From a virus, in the IMG/VR virus record IMGVR_UViG_3300034198_013730, positions 1-44,452 of that record: a stretch of 44,452 nucleotides of DNA; one strand, 5' to 3'. Position 1 is the first letter of the stretch; each line of letters starts with the position of its first letter. A program made the translations under genes and the position numbers. Below, piece by piece: positions 1 to 7,975 of this stretch. Below the pieces are notes generated by a model that made no database searches, had not been told where the DNA came from, and saw nothing but the letters and a program-made list of their open reading frames with translations.

Positions 1-1
1 C

Positions 2-94
2 ACAGGTGCCAAAGGTGACACTGGCGACTCTGGAGCAAGTGGTTGGACTACTAGTCAAAGTTTTAGTTTAACTGGAACATATCAAACCGTTTAA
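2..94 (+). CDS. C-terminal end of collagen-like tail-fibre protein (partial)
   Basis: The window opens inside a plus-strand frame with Gly-X-Y triplets (GAKGDTGDSGAS) followed by a short Ser/Thr-rich tail ending at TAA (92-94). Collagen-like triplets are typical of phage tail fibres and receptor-binding proteins, where they form a trimeric shaft. Only the last 30 codons are present, so the adhesin domain cannot be judged. The neighbours are minus-strand, so this closes a plus-strand structural operon. Confidence 0.8.
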   Translation, partial: TGAKGDTGDSGASGWTTSQSFSLTGTYQTV

Positions 95-120
95 GTATAA
101 AAATTATTTAATTGCAATGA

Positions 121-327
121 TTAGTCAGTAGTTTTTCTAGTTAATTCTAGACCCATAGAGTGAGCAAACGCCCGAGCCTCATCTGGAGACACAAATGACG
201 CAGCCTTGTAAGAAGTTCCGTTACGCAGACGTAAGAGAATCCACTCATCCACATCTGTTAGTTTCATTACGTGGAAAGAGTCATCGCCCTTAATCTTGAT
301 TCCATCTGATGAAAAATCATAAGACAT
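121..327 (-). CDS. Hypothetical protein, 68 aa
   Basis: Small soluble protein with a central hydrophobic strand pattern (EWILLRLRNG) and a helical C-terminus; family not recognised. AAGGAA lies 6-11 nt before the ATG. The first 11 bases overlap the end of the zinc-motif gene upstream, so the two are probably translated together. It converges with the tail-fibre gene. Confidence 0.75.
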   Translation of the reverse strand: MSYDFSSDGIKIKGDDSFHVMKLTDVDEWILLRLRNGTSYKAASFVSPDEARAFAHSMGLELTRKTTD

Positions 328-571
328 CTGTATTCCTTATCTGTGGGGTATATTTGCCGAAGTATCTAGAGATATCCCTACCCGTGCGGAGGTGGTATTC
401 AATGAGGCTAATTATTGAGTCTTCTATCTCGCGTACTGATTCTTTTAGCGGGTCTTTAATCACTGAGTCTTTAGAGTCTTGATGCACATAACAGAAGTAA
501 GTATTTCCCATTGCGTTGCCTTTGCATTGGTTTCCACTTTTAGTTTTTGATTGGCATATATGCCGTTTCAT
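317..571 (-). CDS. Small zinc-motif protein, DUF5763-like, 84 aa
   Basis: The N-terminal 35 residues carry C-x3-TKSG-x2-C-x3-A followed by C-x2-H, the pattern of small phage zinc modules (DUF5763-like). The rest is a charged amphipathic helix with a basic tail. No enzymatic motif is visible. The start is ATG at 571, just after the stop of the 36-aa membrane gene, with no strong ribosome site, suggesting translational coupling. Confidence 0.8.
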   Translation of the reverse strand: MKRHICQSKTKSGNQCKGNAMGNTYFCYVHQDSKDSVIKDPLKESVREIEDSIISLIEYHLRTGRDISRYFGKYTPQIRNTDVL

Positions 572-573
572 TA

Positions 574-684
574 TTAATCAATACCTTTGCTGTTTTCATC
601 CAGCCATGAAACTATAAAAACAGTGAGAACTCCTATGGACATAGCCATAGTGCATAGCGTAATAAGTGAACTAATAGTTTCCAC
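574..684 (-). CDS. 36-aa single-pass membrane protein
   Basis: GTG start at 684 preceded by a strong AAAGGAGAGG site. The product is one hydrophobic helix (about residues 5-27) with an acidic C-terminal tail (WLDENSKGID). It stops 2 bases before the zinc-motif gene's ATG, so they share a message. The 12-bp palindrome at 699-710 lies immediately upstream. The role is unknown; a lysis accessory or superinfection peptide is possible but unsupported. Confidence 0.65.
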   Translation of the reverse strand: METISSLITLCTMAMSIGVLTVFIVSWLDENSKGID

Positions 685-698
685 TTCCCTCTCCTTTA

Positions 699-710
699 GA
701 TAAATTTATC
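699..710. promoter_or_regulatory. Perfect palindrome GATAAATTTATC (operator candidate)
   Basis: A 12-bp perfect palindrome just upstream of the ribosome site of the 36-aa gene. Near-copies occur at 1167, 1679, 15908, 37173 and, inverted, 43015, mostly at gene starts. This fits a repressor operator; no binding protein is identified. Confidence 0.4.
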
Positions 711-729
711 CGCGACTACCAAGCCGTAT

Positions 730-1122
730 TTATGTATTTGCCCCTAGGTAGGCGTCCATCTGGCCTTTGTACTCAGAGCACAAATATGTCACAGCGCCCC
801 ATACGACAGAGGCAAACAGTTCGTTATCTGACTGAGTTTTTGCGTACTTGCTCAATAATTCAACCACGTAACCGATTGAGTTGCCATTATCGAGAGTCGC
901 ACACACTAGGTCACCGAACTCAATAACCTTGTCCTTACCCATCGTATTTGCCTGACCGGAGTTGTTAAGAACGTGCTCGTAATACTGGTCGTACTTGTTA
1001 ACGACTGGGGCGGCAGCCATTTCGGTCGTGGTAGTAGCCGCCACTTCACGAATAACAGTAGTCGTACCGCAGGCTGATAATGAAAAAACGCTTAGCGCGA
1101 TAAGTGTTGAAAATCGTTTCAT
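730..1122 (-). CDS. DUF732-like secreted lipoprotein, 130 aa
   Basis: The N-terminus is a lipoprotein signal: MKR, a hydrophobic stretch, then a LSAC lipobox with Cys18 as the lipidation site. A Thr/Ala-rich linker follows, then a helical domain with two conserved-looking cysteines (DLVCATLDNG and VTYLCSEY), the pattern of actinobacterial DUF732 proteins. It is likely anchored to the outer face of the host membrane, where it could act in superinfection exclusion (inference). Divergent from the 1193 gene, with an operator-like site between. Confidence 0.8.
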   Translation of the reverse strand: MKRFSTLIALSVFSLSACGTTTVIREVAATTTTEMAAAPVVNKYDQYYEHVLNNSGQANTMGKDKVIEFGDLVCATLDNGNSIGYVVELLSKYAKTQSDNELFASVVWGAVTYLCSEYKGQMDAYLGANT

Positions 1123-1166
1123 GCCTGTACATTACCAGTATCAACAAAAAGAGCAACATAAGTTCA

Positions 1167-1178
1167 GATAAATCTATC
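1167..1178. promoter_or_regulatory. Operator-like GATAAATCTATC
   Basis: Near-palindromic copy of the 699-710 element between the divergent lipoprotein gene and the 1193 gene, about 15 bp before the latter's GTG. Its position fits control of a divergent pair. Confidence 0.35.
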
Positions 1179-1192
1179 CAGAAAGCCAAAGC

Positions 1193-1675
1193 GTGATTAT
1201 TAATTTAGAGCCCTGGGAATATGTCCACGCATCAAATGTGGGTATCGCCCGCTTCGCTGCCAACTGGGGCAAGCAAGATGCTCCGCACTACAAAAAAGAA
1301 CTAATGGAAGACGACCGCACCGCAACGGTCGCAGCAGCAATTTGCGAATTAGCGGTGGCAAAAGCAACAAACCGCTTTTGGTCAGGCCATGTATGGTCGA
1401 AAGCAGAACATAACAAATATCGAGAAGTGCCAGATGTAGGAAGGAACATAGAAGTCCGCCGAGTGCGAAAAGGAACGACAGTAGCCCTACGCCGGCACCA
1501 ACTAGGCAAAGGACTCATACTCTTTGCAGCACAGCCAGTAGCGCCTGAGTTCATGACGGTAGACGTCTGGGGATGGATTAACTACGACCAAGCGTGGGAA
1601 CTAGCCGAACCATCGCACTACGCACCAGAAACGACCCTGCTTCTAGACCGCCTGCACCTGAATACAGAGTGGTGA
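1193..1675 (+). CDS. Hypothetical protein with nuclease-like D...EVR pattern, 160 aa
   Basis: GTG start; no ATG is available near the N-terminus. Mixed alpha/beta protein with DVGRNIEVRRVR near residues 82-93 and LILFAAQPV/MTVDVWGWI strands. The D-x4-E-V-R arrangement resembles PD-(D/E)xK nuclease-fold proteins often found in phages, but a full catalytic set is not certain. Basic composition also fits nucleic-acid binding. It stands alone between two operator-like sites. Confidence 0.7.
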   Translation: MIINLEPWEYVHASNVGIARFAANWGKQDAPHYKKELMEDDRTATVAAAICELAVAKATNRFWSGHVWSKAEHNKYREVPDVGRNIEVRRVRKGTTVALRRHQLGKGLILFAAQPVAPEFMTVDVWGWINYDQAWELAEPSHYAPETTLLLDRLHLNTEW

Positions 1676-1678
1676 TTG

Positions 1679-1690
1679 GATAAATCTATA
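1679..1690. promoter_or_regulatory. Operator-like GATAAATCTATA
   Basis: Copy of the GATAAATCTATC element right after the 1675 stop and upstream of the giant gene. The rest of 1676-1870 holds a weak AGCCC/GGGCT hairpin and no further gene. Confidence 0.3.
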
Positions 1691-1870
1691 TGAAGTGTGT
1701 GGAACCTCATTTATTGTCGTACTGCTCCCCCCCCACTCTCACGCCATCTCGGAAAGAGCCCCGAAAAAAGGGCTTACGGACTTAGAAATCCCAGCCTCCC
1801 TCATCCATCATGCAATTGATATGAATACTTAGTGCCATAGTCGCACACCACAGTGGTAGGACGATTTACA

Positions 1871-4800
1871 ATGGTCTCTATGCCCTTCACTTATGACATA
1901 GACCCTGCTGTCTCTAGCCGCCGTCAGAGACGCTCTGTGACCCCTCTAGACCAAGACATCAAGGCACTAGATAATGATGAGGTCAAAGGCATAGGAGCAT
2001 CGATTGCTAACGTCTCCTTCGACCCCAAGGCGTTTGATGGTGATGGTGATGGCAAGGTCCAAGACAACACATCGTTTGAAAGACCAACCGTCCCCTTCGT
2101 AATGAATAGCCATACAGGTCTGATGAGCGTGAGTGGTGACTACTCAGCATCGTCCTACAAGGATATGACAGTAGAGCAGATGGTAGAGCATGCAGTGCCT
2201 GACTCACCAGAGAAGTTCGTGAAAGCATTGCTTGACATGAGGACAACATCTGACATCAAGACGGATACAGGGACATTCCTTCAAGGCTTTGACAAAGCAC
2301 TTAGAGAAGGTCTAGGAACATCAGAGGCCTTCGACTTCTCACCTGAAGCCATCAAGTCCGTACGGGTGGCATTGGGTAATGCATTGAGAGACCACCCTGC
2401 CTTTGCCGAGGCAGTAAGAGACTTTGGTCTACCACCTATAGTGCGCATGCAACCAGGCATGATGGAGTCAGATGAGGCTGGTGGTTATGAATGGATGTAC
2501 CACTTCATGATGTTCAACCCTCCAGCCCTAGAGGAAGGCGGCATGTACGCACATGTGAAGAACTTCTCTAACGAGGTAAGAAGAGGCATAGGTGCCAAAG
2601 GAACTACCCGGAAGTTAATTGGAGTAGATACCGCTAGCACCTTCACGCATGAGTTTGGTCACTATGTCAACGACATGGCAGCACACCACCTGACAGAAAG
2701 AAGTGGCAACGACCTAGCAATGGTGTACGCCAACCTGGCTTGGGGCGACATGCAGGATGCACGCCCTTGGATTTCGGACCCTGATGCACTGCACCTAGTG
2801 GACAGTGACATAGAGAAGGTAATCAAGAAAGGTAAAGAGACCCCTGATGGTCTCCCTTTCATTAACTCACAGTATGGTCAGTCATCCCCTGCCGAGATGT
2901 TCGCAGAAGCAGTGAACGCAGTGCTTAGTTCAGACAAGAACAACAATGAATCAATCAATGCCACCTTGAAGGCACATGTCATGAAGGTGCTAGGTAAAGA
3001 CTATGCCACCTACCATGTATCACCCGAGAAGGAAGAGCGCATACCTTTTGGACTGAAGTCAGAAGGTCCACGGGTGCCAACGGGTGAAGGCAACGTTCAT
3101 ATGCCTGCCACCATGATAAGCAACGTCTTTGACGTCATACGTGAAGGTGACACAGATGTACAGATGGAACACCGTGACATATTCGGTGGACATAGACCTA
3201 CATCAATAGATTGGCTTAAAGACGCTTCAGATGAAGAGATTGCAACCCTAGTAACACCCATGTCTGCAATGGACCATGCAGTAATGATTATTCAGCAATC
3301 GCACATACATGACTTTGATACATTGTCTAAGGCTCAGATAAATAGCGAGATAGCGACAATATTGCGTTACCTAGTAGGAGAGCATTCAGAATACTCAGTA
3401 CGAAGCGGTATTGACTATGAGGCTAGAGAGCAGGCTCGTGAAGAAGTTATCAATGCACTAAAGAACAAACCGTTTGCATGGTACGTAAGGACCTACGGGT
3501 TCCCTCCTATCACTATTGTCACTCCTGAAAGTGAAAAGAGAGCAAGGGAAAGTAGCCTAGGACCACTCATGGACAACCTCTCTGGTGTTGATGACAATGG
3601 TGAAAAGGTTGGATATGTAGGTGCTTGGTTCTCTCAACTAGGAGGGGAACTGACTACAGGGATAGTTATCAATAGAACACATCATCAAGTAGGTAAAGAA
3701 GCACAAGAGGGAGATATAGGCCATAGGCACGCATTCTCCACTTCTGATGGAAAGATTAGCAACATCGTTAATAACGTGTCTATGTCTAGGGAGTCAACTA
3801 TCAGACATGAGTGGGGTCACTATTTATATTGGAGACTAACTCGTCATTCATCTGATGAGACACTTAATGCTTTGGGTGTTGATAAAGAAAAAGCACAAGA
3901 GCAGAGGGATTACCTGCGTAAGTTGTACGACATCAATAAAGGCATGTCTCTTGGACCACCCAATGTAACACGTGACTTTTGGGGTCAGTCTGCAAACGGT
4001 ATGTACAACCCTTCCGTATTCGAGCAACTACGTAATCAGGGTTTCCCTATTGTTAATAGCGTTTATGGACAACATAACCCACAGGAGAACTTTGCAGAGT
4101 CTTTTGCTGCATTTACTTCAGAATACCCACGGGTGAGAAGTTACTTCCTTGACCGAAACATAAGAAACATAATGGCTCAAGTCACTGGGATTGATACAGA
4201 TATCGTTGATGATAAAGGTAAACCATCACATGACAAACCATGGGAACGTAATGTTAGTGGTCTTGCCTCTCGTTCAGCGACCATCATGGGTAAAGACTTT
4301 GGTCAGATATCAAAAGAACTAGAACTAACAGATAAAGAAGTATCTATAGCAGAAGATGAATTAACTCATAATATGGATGAAGTAACTAGTGGAGAACTAG
4401 CAAAGAGACCAATACATTCAGCAATAGAAAAAGACAAGAAACGACTATTGGATTCCATCCGTGTTGAAGTTGATGATGATGGCATCCCAATGATGATGGC
4501 AGACCCGAACCCACTCATGTTTCAATTCATTCCAGACAAACGAGACTGGTCTAAGGTACGGGTACCTAAGCGTGCGACAGTCAAAGCAGCAGCAAAACAC
4601 ATAAAAGAAAACCAATCCGAAGCAATTTTTAATGATGAGGATACTAAGCAGAGTCTCTTCGGCAGAAACTATGAGCGCCTAGAAGAAAGATTCAGCAACA
4701 GATTAATAGGACTAGTTGAATCACTAACAGAAGGTGCACCAAAAGAAGATATCGGTGATTCGGTGGGCTCTGGTTGGTTGAGTCTCTACCTATCAGGCTT

Positions 4801-6829
4801 GTCTAACCCTGTCAGAAGTTCCTTCGCTGATGGTTCCGGCAGTGTGGAATCAGGCGTACATGATACTTTCGGTCATGCGGGTATCGGTAGAGGTTTTGAT
4901 AGACATGGCGAATGGGCTAACCCATTAGCAGTAATTACAATGCTTGATAATCCAATATTTGACGACTTCACCCCTGACGAAAAAGAAGCCGTTAAGAGAA
5001 GCGTGCTTACTAGATTTGCGATGTCACGTATTGAACAAACTTATGGCACTGGTTTCGGTGATAAATACGATGAAGACATGGATGGAGGACAGTGGAACAA
5101 CTGGATTTACGGATACACGGGTGACATTCAAACTGTCATTGACATGCTTGACGACTCCGACAGAACACAGGTACTTAACAATGATGGTTCACCAATTAGT
5201 GGATTGCGTTCAGGTAAACCATTAAACGGTGTAACTAGAACAGATGTACAAGCAGTTGCTAAACAAGACGCCATACATACGCATGGTCTTGCCTCCGAAA
5301 AAACAGCAATAGAAGTAATTGACGCTCTAGTAAAAGACCCATCTCTGTATGATTTGGCTCCCGAAAAAATACCTGAAGTCATATTTAAGTTGGCAGGCGG
5401 AGACCCTGAACTATTCAGTCGCTTGCGCAATAGAAATGTAACACCACAAGGCATGTGGACAGAAGAAAGAATAAGAGAACTCGTTAATCAGATTCGCATA
5501 GAGCCATCACCGGATGGCATATTCACCATGATTGCTCCACCGGTTCCAGAATTTCAAAAGATTATTGGCTTTGATGGAGACTTCTCTCATGTGAGAATTC
5601 CATCTTCTGAAGCAAGAATCAGAATGTATCAATCCATTCTAGACAACTTGAGAGAGCCAAAACCCGGACTGGGATACACGGATTATTCCGAAACATTCGG
5701 AGAAAAACTAAGTGACGCCGCTGATTCCTTATTAATACCTCGTAGCGCATATAGAAACTTGCGTGAATCTCTTGGCGCAGAGTACACCCCAGGAGGCCCT
5801 ATGGACTCATTTGACACCCTGTACGAGAGGTTCTTAAGGGTTCCATCTGATGCGATGATGCTTGAGGAGCAAGACCAGGGTTCCTTTATACAGGTCATGC
5901 ATGACATTATTGGTCATCTTGGAACGGGTCGTGGGTTTGACAGACACGGAGAGTGGGCAAACTTTTTAGCAATGGTTCATACGAGTCAAAACATTTATGC
6001 AGACAATCCTGAATATAAGGACGCTCTTCCTTTTGATTTATTTCGTAGAATCATGATAATGCAACTTAGGACTTGGGAACAGGCTGATGAGATGCGAGGA
6101 ATCTCAACAGCAAAAGAGGCTTTAGGACTGTTGGAAAAAATACATAAAGCATCTGACAACATGACCATAGACGTGGAAACAATGAGGCAAATCCTACAAC
6201 TGGACAACCCTGACACTTATAGCCCTGTTCAAAACAAATCCCTACTTCAAGAGCCCCCTAAAACGAGAGCGACTGCGTATATACATTCGCTCATAGACAA
6301 CAACATCACGGAGACACGCAAGGCACACTCCTCGTTCGTAGGATACATCAGAGGAAAACCAATAAAACAGCCTGATACCAAGACCCTCCCATGGGTAGAT
6401 ATATCGATTAAGTCATTTGTTCATAGTGCCCCTAAGCACGTGAACCTTTCATTCACTAAACCACAACTACATAGCAAACTGTACAAAGAAGTACTTAATG
6501 GGACTGACGGTGGACCTGCAGGTACATGGACAGCCAAAAAAGCGCTACTGTTAACACGCAAGTATGAAGAACAGGGCGGCTCCTATAGAGGTGGCGTTCG
6601 CAAGATGGAGAGGTCTCTACGGAGGTGGACACGTGAAACTACGACAGGTAAAATTCGTAACGGCAATCTTCGGAGGTATCTCCCTGCTGATGCTTGGAGC
6701 CGGCGCACACTATCGCCTCCAAAAAGCACGGGCTCTAGAACAAGCATCGGACATAATGGAAACAATCCAAAGACTTCAGCGAGCAGGGCTCGCACGACAG
6801 GAAGAAACGTCAGAAGTTATAGAAGGTAG
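1871..6829 (+). CDS. Giant multidomain protein with duplicated metal-binding modules, 1652 aa
   Basis: The start is taken as ATG 1871 with AGGA upstream; GTG 1853 or ATG 1880 are possible. Near residues 48-58 is a Ca-loop-like DGDGDGKVQD. Two zincin-like modules follow: HEFGH at about residue 260 with FAEAV downstream, and HEWGH at about 646 with FAESF. Then come two modules built on HD-x3-GH...GRGFDRHGEWAN, at about residues 997 and 1344. Each pair shares flanking sequence, so both are tandem duplications. The C-terminus (GGPAGTW..KALLL..YEEQGGSY..RYLPADAW) resembles a basic DUF5872-like module of actinophage proteins. Probably virion-associated and possibly injected; function inferred only. 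Confidence 0.85.
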   Translation: MVSMPFTYDIDPAVSSRRQRRSVTPLDQDIKALDNDEVKGIGASIANVSFDPKAFDGDGDGKVQDNTSFERPTVPFVMNSHTGLMSVSGDYSASSYKDMTVEQMVEHAVPDSPEKFVKALLDMRTTSDIKTDTGTFLQGFDKALREGLGTSEAFDFSPEAIKSVRVALGNALRDHPAFAEAVRDFGLPPIVRMQPGMMESDEAGGYEWMYHFMMFNPPALEEGGMYAHVKNFSNEVRRGIGAKGTTRKLIGVDTASTFTHEFGHYVNDMAAHHLTERSGNDLAMVYANLAWGDMQDARPWISDPDALHLVDSDIEKVIKKGKETPDGLPFINSQYGQSSPAEMFAEAVNAVLSSDKNNNESINATLKAHVMKVLGKDYATYHVSPEKEERIPFGLKSEGPRVPTGEGNVHMPATMISNVFDVIREGDTDVQMEHRDIFGGHRPTSIDWLKDASDEEIATLVTPMSAMDHAVMIIQQSHIHDFDTLSKAQINSEIATILRYLVGEHSEYSVRSGIDYEAREQAREEVINALKNKPFAWYVRTYGFPPITIVTPESEKRARESSLGPLMDNLSGVDDNGEKVGYVGAWFSQLGGELTTGIVINRTHHQVGKEAQEGDIGHRHAFSTSDGKISNIVNNVSMSRESTIRHEWGHYLYWRLTRHSSDETLNALGVDKEKAQEQRDYLRKLYDINKGMSLGPPNVTRDFWGQSANGMYNPSVFEQLRNQGFPIVNSVYGQHNPQENFAESFAAFTSEYPRVRSYFLDRNIRNIMAQVTGIDTDIVDDKGKPSHDKPWERNVSGLASRSATIMGKDFGQISKELELTDKEVSIAEDELTHNMDEVTSGELAKRPIHSAIEKDKKRLLDSIRVEVDDDGIPMMMADPNPLMFQFIPDKRDWSKVRVPKRATVKAAAKHIKENQSEAIFNDEDTKQSLFGRNYERLEERFSNRLIGLVESLTEGAPKEDIGDSVGSGWLSLYLSGLSNPVRSSFADGSGSVESGVHDTFGHAGIGRGFDRHGEWANPLAVITMLDNPIFDDFTPDEKEAVKRSVLTRFAMSRIEQTYGTGFGDKYDEDMDGGQWNNWIYGYTGDIQTVIDMLDDSDRTQVLNNDGSPISGLRSGKPLNGVTRTDVQAVAKQDAIHTHGLASEKTAIEVIDALVKDPSLYDLAPEKIPEVIFKLAGGDPELFSRLRNRNVTPQGMWTEERIRELVNQIRIEPSPDGIFTMIAPPVPEFQKIIGFDGDFSHVRIPSSEARIRMYQSILDNLREPKPGLGYTDYSETFGEKLSDAADSLLIPRSAYRNLRESLGAEYTPGGPMDSFDTLYERFLRVPSDAMMLEEQDQGSFIQVMHDIIGHLGTGRGFDRHGEWANFLAMVHTSQNIYADNPEYKDALPFDLFRRIMIMQLRTWEQADEMRGISTAKEALGLLEKIHKASDNMTIDVETMRQILQLDNPDTYSPVQNKSLLQEPPKTRATAYIHSLIDNNITETRKAHSSFVGYIRGKPIKQPDTKTLPWVDISIKSFVHSAPKHVNLSFTKPQLHSKLYKEVLNGTDGGPAGTWTAKKALLLTRKYEEQGGSYRGGVRKMERSLRRWTRETTTGKIRNGNLRRYLPADAWSRRTLSPPKSTGSRTSIGHNGNNPKTSASRARTTGRNVRSYRR

Positions 6830-6857
6830 TCACCACTTGCCAATAGGGCAAGACTGA
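6633..6857 (+). CDS. 74-aa membrane protein overlapping the giant gene in another frame
   Basis: GTG at 6633 has a very good ribosome site (GGAGGTGGACAC). The product has one hydrophobic helix (FVTAIFGGISLLMLGAGA) followed by a charged coiled-coil-like tail. It overlaps the last 197 bases of the giant gene in a different frame and the last 28 bases of the convergent zinc gene. Both readings look protein-like, so this is either a true overlapping gene or the sign of a frameshift in the giant gene's 3' end. Confidence 0.5.
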   Translation: MKLRQVKFVTAIFGGISLLMLGAGAHYRLQKARALEQASDIMETIQRLQRAGLARQEETSEVIEGSHHLPIGQD

Positions 6858-7006
6858 GATTTTACCTTCACCTTTAATTGAAGGAAGCATCCACACTCTT
6901 TACACTGTTTAGTAGGTGAAAAGAAATGCTCACATTCAGTACAGATTAAGTACCTCTGAGATGGGGGCGTCTCCCACTCTTCTTGCTTCTTCTTAAAGAT
7001 TGTCAT
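6830..7006 (-). CDS. Zinc-ribbon protein, DUF6171-like, 58 aa
   Basis: Contains C-x2-C at residues 22-25, C-x2-C-x-C at 35-40 and a CPIGKW end, the layout of small phage DUF6171-type zinc proteins. ATG at 7006 overlaps the upstream stop as TAATG, so it is translationally coupled to the RHH gene. Its stop abuts the giant gene's stop. Likely a structural zinc module; partner unknown. Confidence 0.8.
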   Translation of the reverse strand: MTIFKKKQEEWETPPSQRYLICTECEHFFSPTKQCKECGCFLQLKVKVKSQSCPIGKW

Positions 7007-7371
7007 TAGCCACGAAGTCTATTGCCACACGCTAAGCAGAATTCTGCCCACGGGTAGTAGCGACGTTGATTAATAGGATGATTACAGTCAAGAACGTTTG
7101 CAGCAGCATCGTTTAGAACCTTACGCATGAACTCAGACACGCTTACACCACGGGCTTCTGCTGCTTGCCTCCACCGGTCTTTGTCATGTTCTGTCGCACG
7201 AATAAGTACCTGCTTATCTGCAGGTCCACCATCAGGACTAATGGCAGTTGGTACAGCCATGTCTTTAAGCGTGGTTTCAGCCTCGTTGATAATGGCAGCC
7301 TTTAGGTTGTCCTGTGGGTGATGGACAATTGAATCTGCCCTGTTATTCACTTCTACTTCGTTATTCTGCAT
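7006..7371 (-). CDS. RHH-like DNA-binding protein with C-terminal zinc motif, 121 aa
   Basis: The middle section (KQVLIRATEHDKDRWRQAA followed by GVSVSEFMRKVL) is a ribbon-helix-helix pattern: one strand and two helices. The last 30 residues hold C-x-H...C-x2-C, a possible zinc site. The start is placed at ATG 7371, where GAGGA is well spaced; ATG 7383 would overlap the HTH gene. Probably a repressor or DNA-architecture protein. A similar RHH plus zinc arrangement occurs at 38932. Confidence 0.8.
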   Translation of the reverse strand: MQNNEVEVNNRADSIVHHPQDNLKAAIINEAETTLKDMAVPTAISPDGGPADKQVLIRATEHDKDRWRQAAEARGVSVSEFMRKVLNDAAANVLDCNHPINQRRYYPWAEFCLACGNRLRG

Positions 7372-7372
7372 T

Positions 7373-7975
7373 TTATTCCTCAACTATTTCCGCATCCTGT
7401 ATCTCGTTACCTGAACCAAGTATTCCACGAACTGTCTCTAGAGGTAATACTCCAGATGTTCCCATTATTTCTAGCAGACGTTTGGCCTCAAACTCGGCAT
7501 TAAACTCTTCTAAAGCGTTCGACTGTACGTGGCCGGCGAGGGTTGCTTTGACTGGGTTGGCATCTCTGACGTCCATATTGATGTTCACAACGTTCTGTTC
7601 CATGCCCATTAACTTAGAACGCCTATCCATAATCAGCAGAACTTGCTGTATTGCCTTTAGGTCAGGCTCTACTGCCACCTCTGTCCCATCATCCATCGTC
7701 ACCTTGCGGTGTTGGGTCATGGGCCATATTGCTGACTGCAGGTTGTCTAGTCTCTCTAGTTCCATTCTAAGAACTTCAGGATAAGCAAGAAAGGCTTCAT
7801 TGTTGAGTTTAGATAGTTGGCGCTGTACTGCCTTATTTACATTGCTTGATGACACGCCGAACCTACGGGCTATCTCAGTAGTTGATACGCCCGCCTGTCT
7901 CATCTTAAAGATGCGCAAGTCCCTCTCAGCAAGAAACTCTCTTGACAGGGCTTTGCCTGCTTTGTCATCACTCAT
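7373..7975 (-). CDS. HTH DNA-binding protein, terminase-small-subunit-like, 200 aa
   Basis: Residues 18-55 form a helix-turn-helix (MRQAGVSTTEIARRFGVSSSNVNKAV), followed by helical regions with acidic and hydrophobic heptads. This layout is common in phage small terminase subunits, but the large subunit is not in the window, so a regulator is an alternative. ATG overlaps the primase stop (ATGA), placing it in the SSB-to-RHH side operon. Confidence 0.65.
   Translation of the reverse strand: MSDDKAGKALSREFLAERDLRIFKMRQAGVSTTEIARRFGVSSSNVNKAVQRQLSKLNNEAFLAYPEVLRMELERLDNLQSAIWPMTQHRKVTMDDGTEVAVEPDLKAIQQVLLIMDRRSKLMGMEQNVVNINMDVRDANPVKATLAGHVQSNALEEFNAEFEAKRLLEIMGTSGVLPLETVRGILGSGNEIQDAEIVEE

Noticed and set aside
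1741-1785. Terminator before the giant gene
   Set aside because: The AGCCC/GGGCT hairpin lacks a T-run in either direction.
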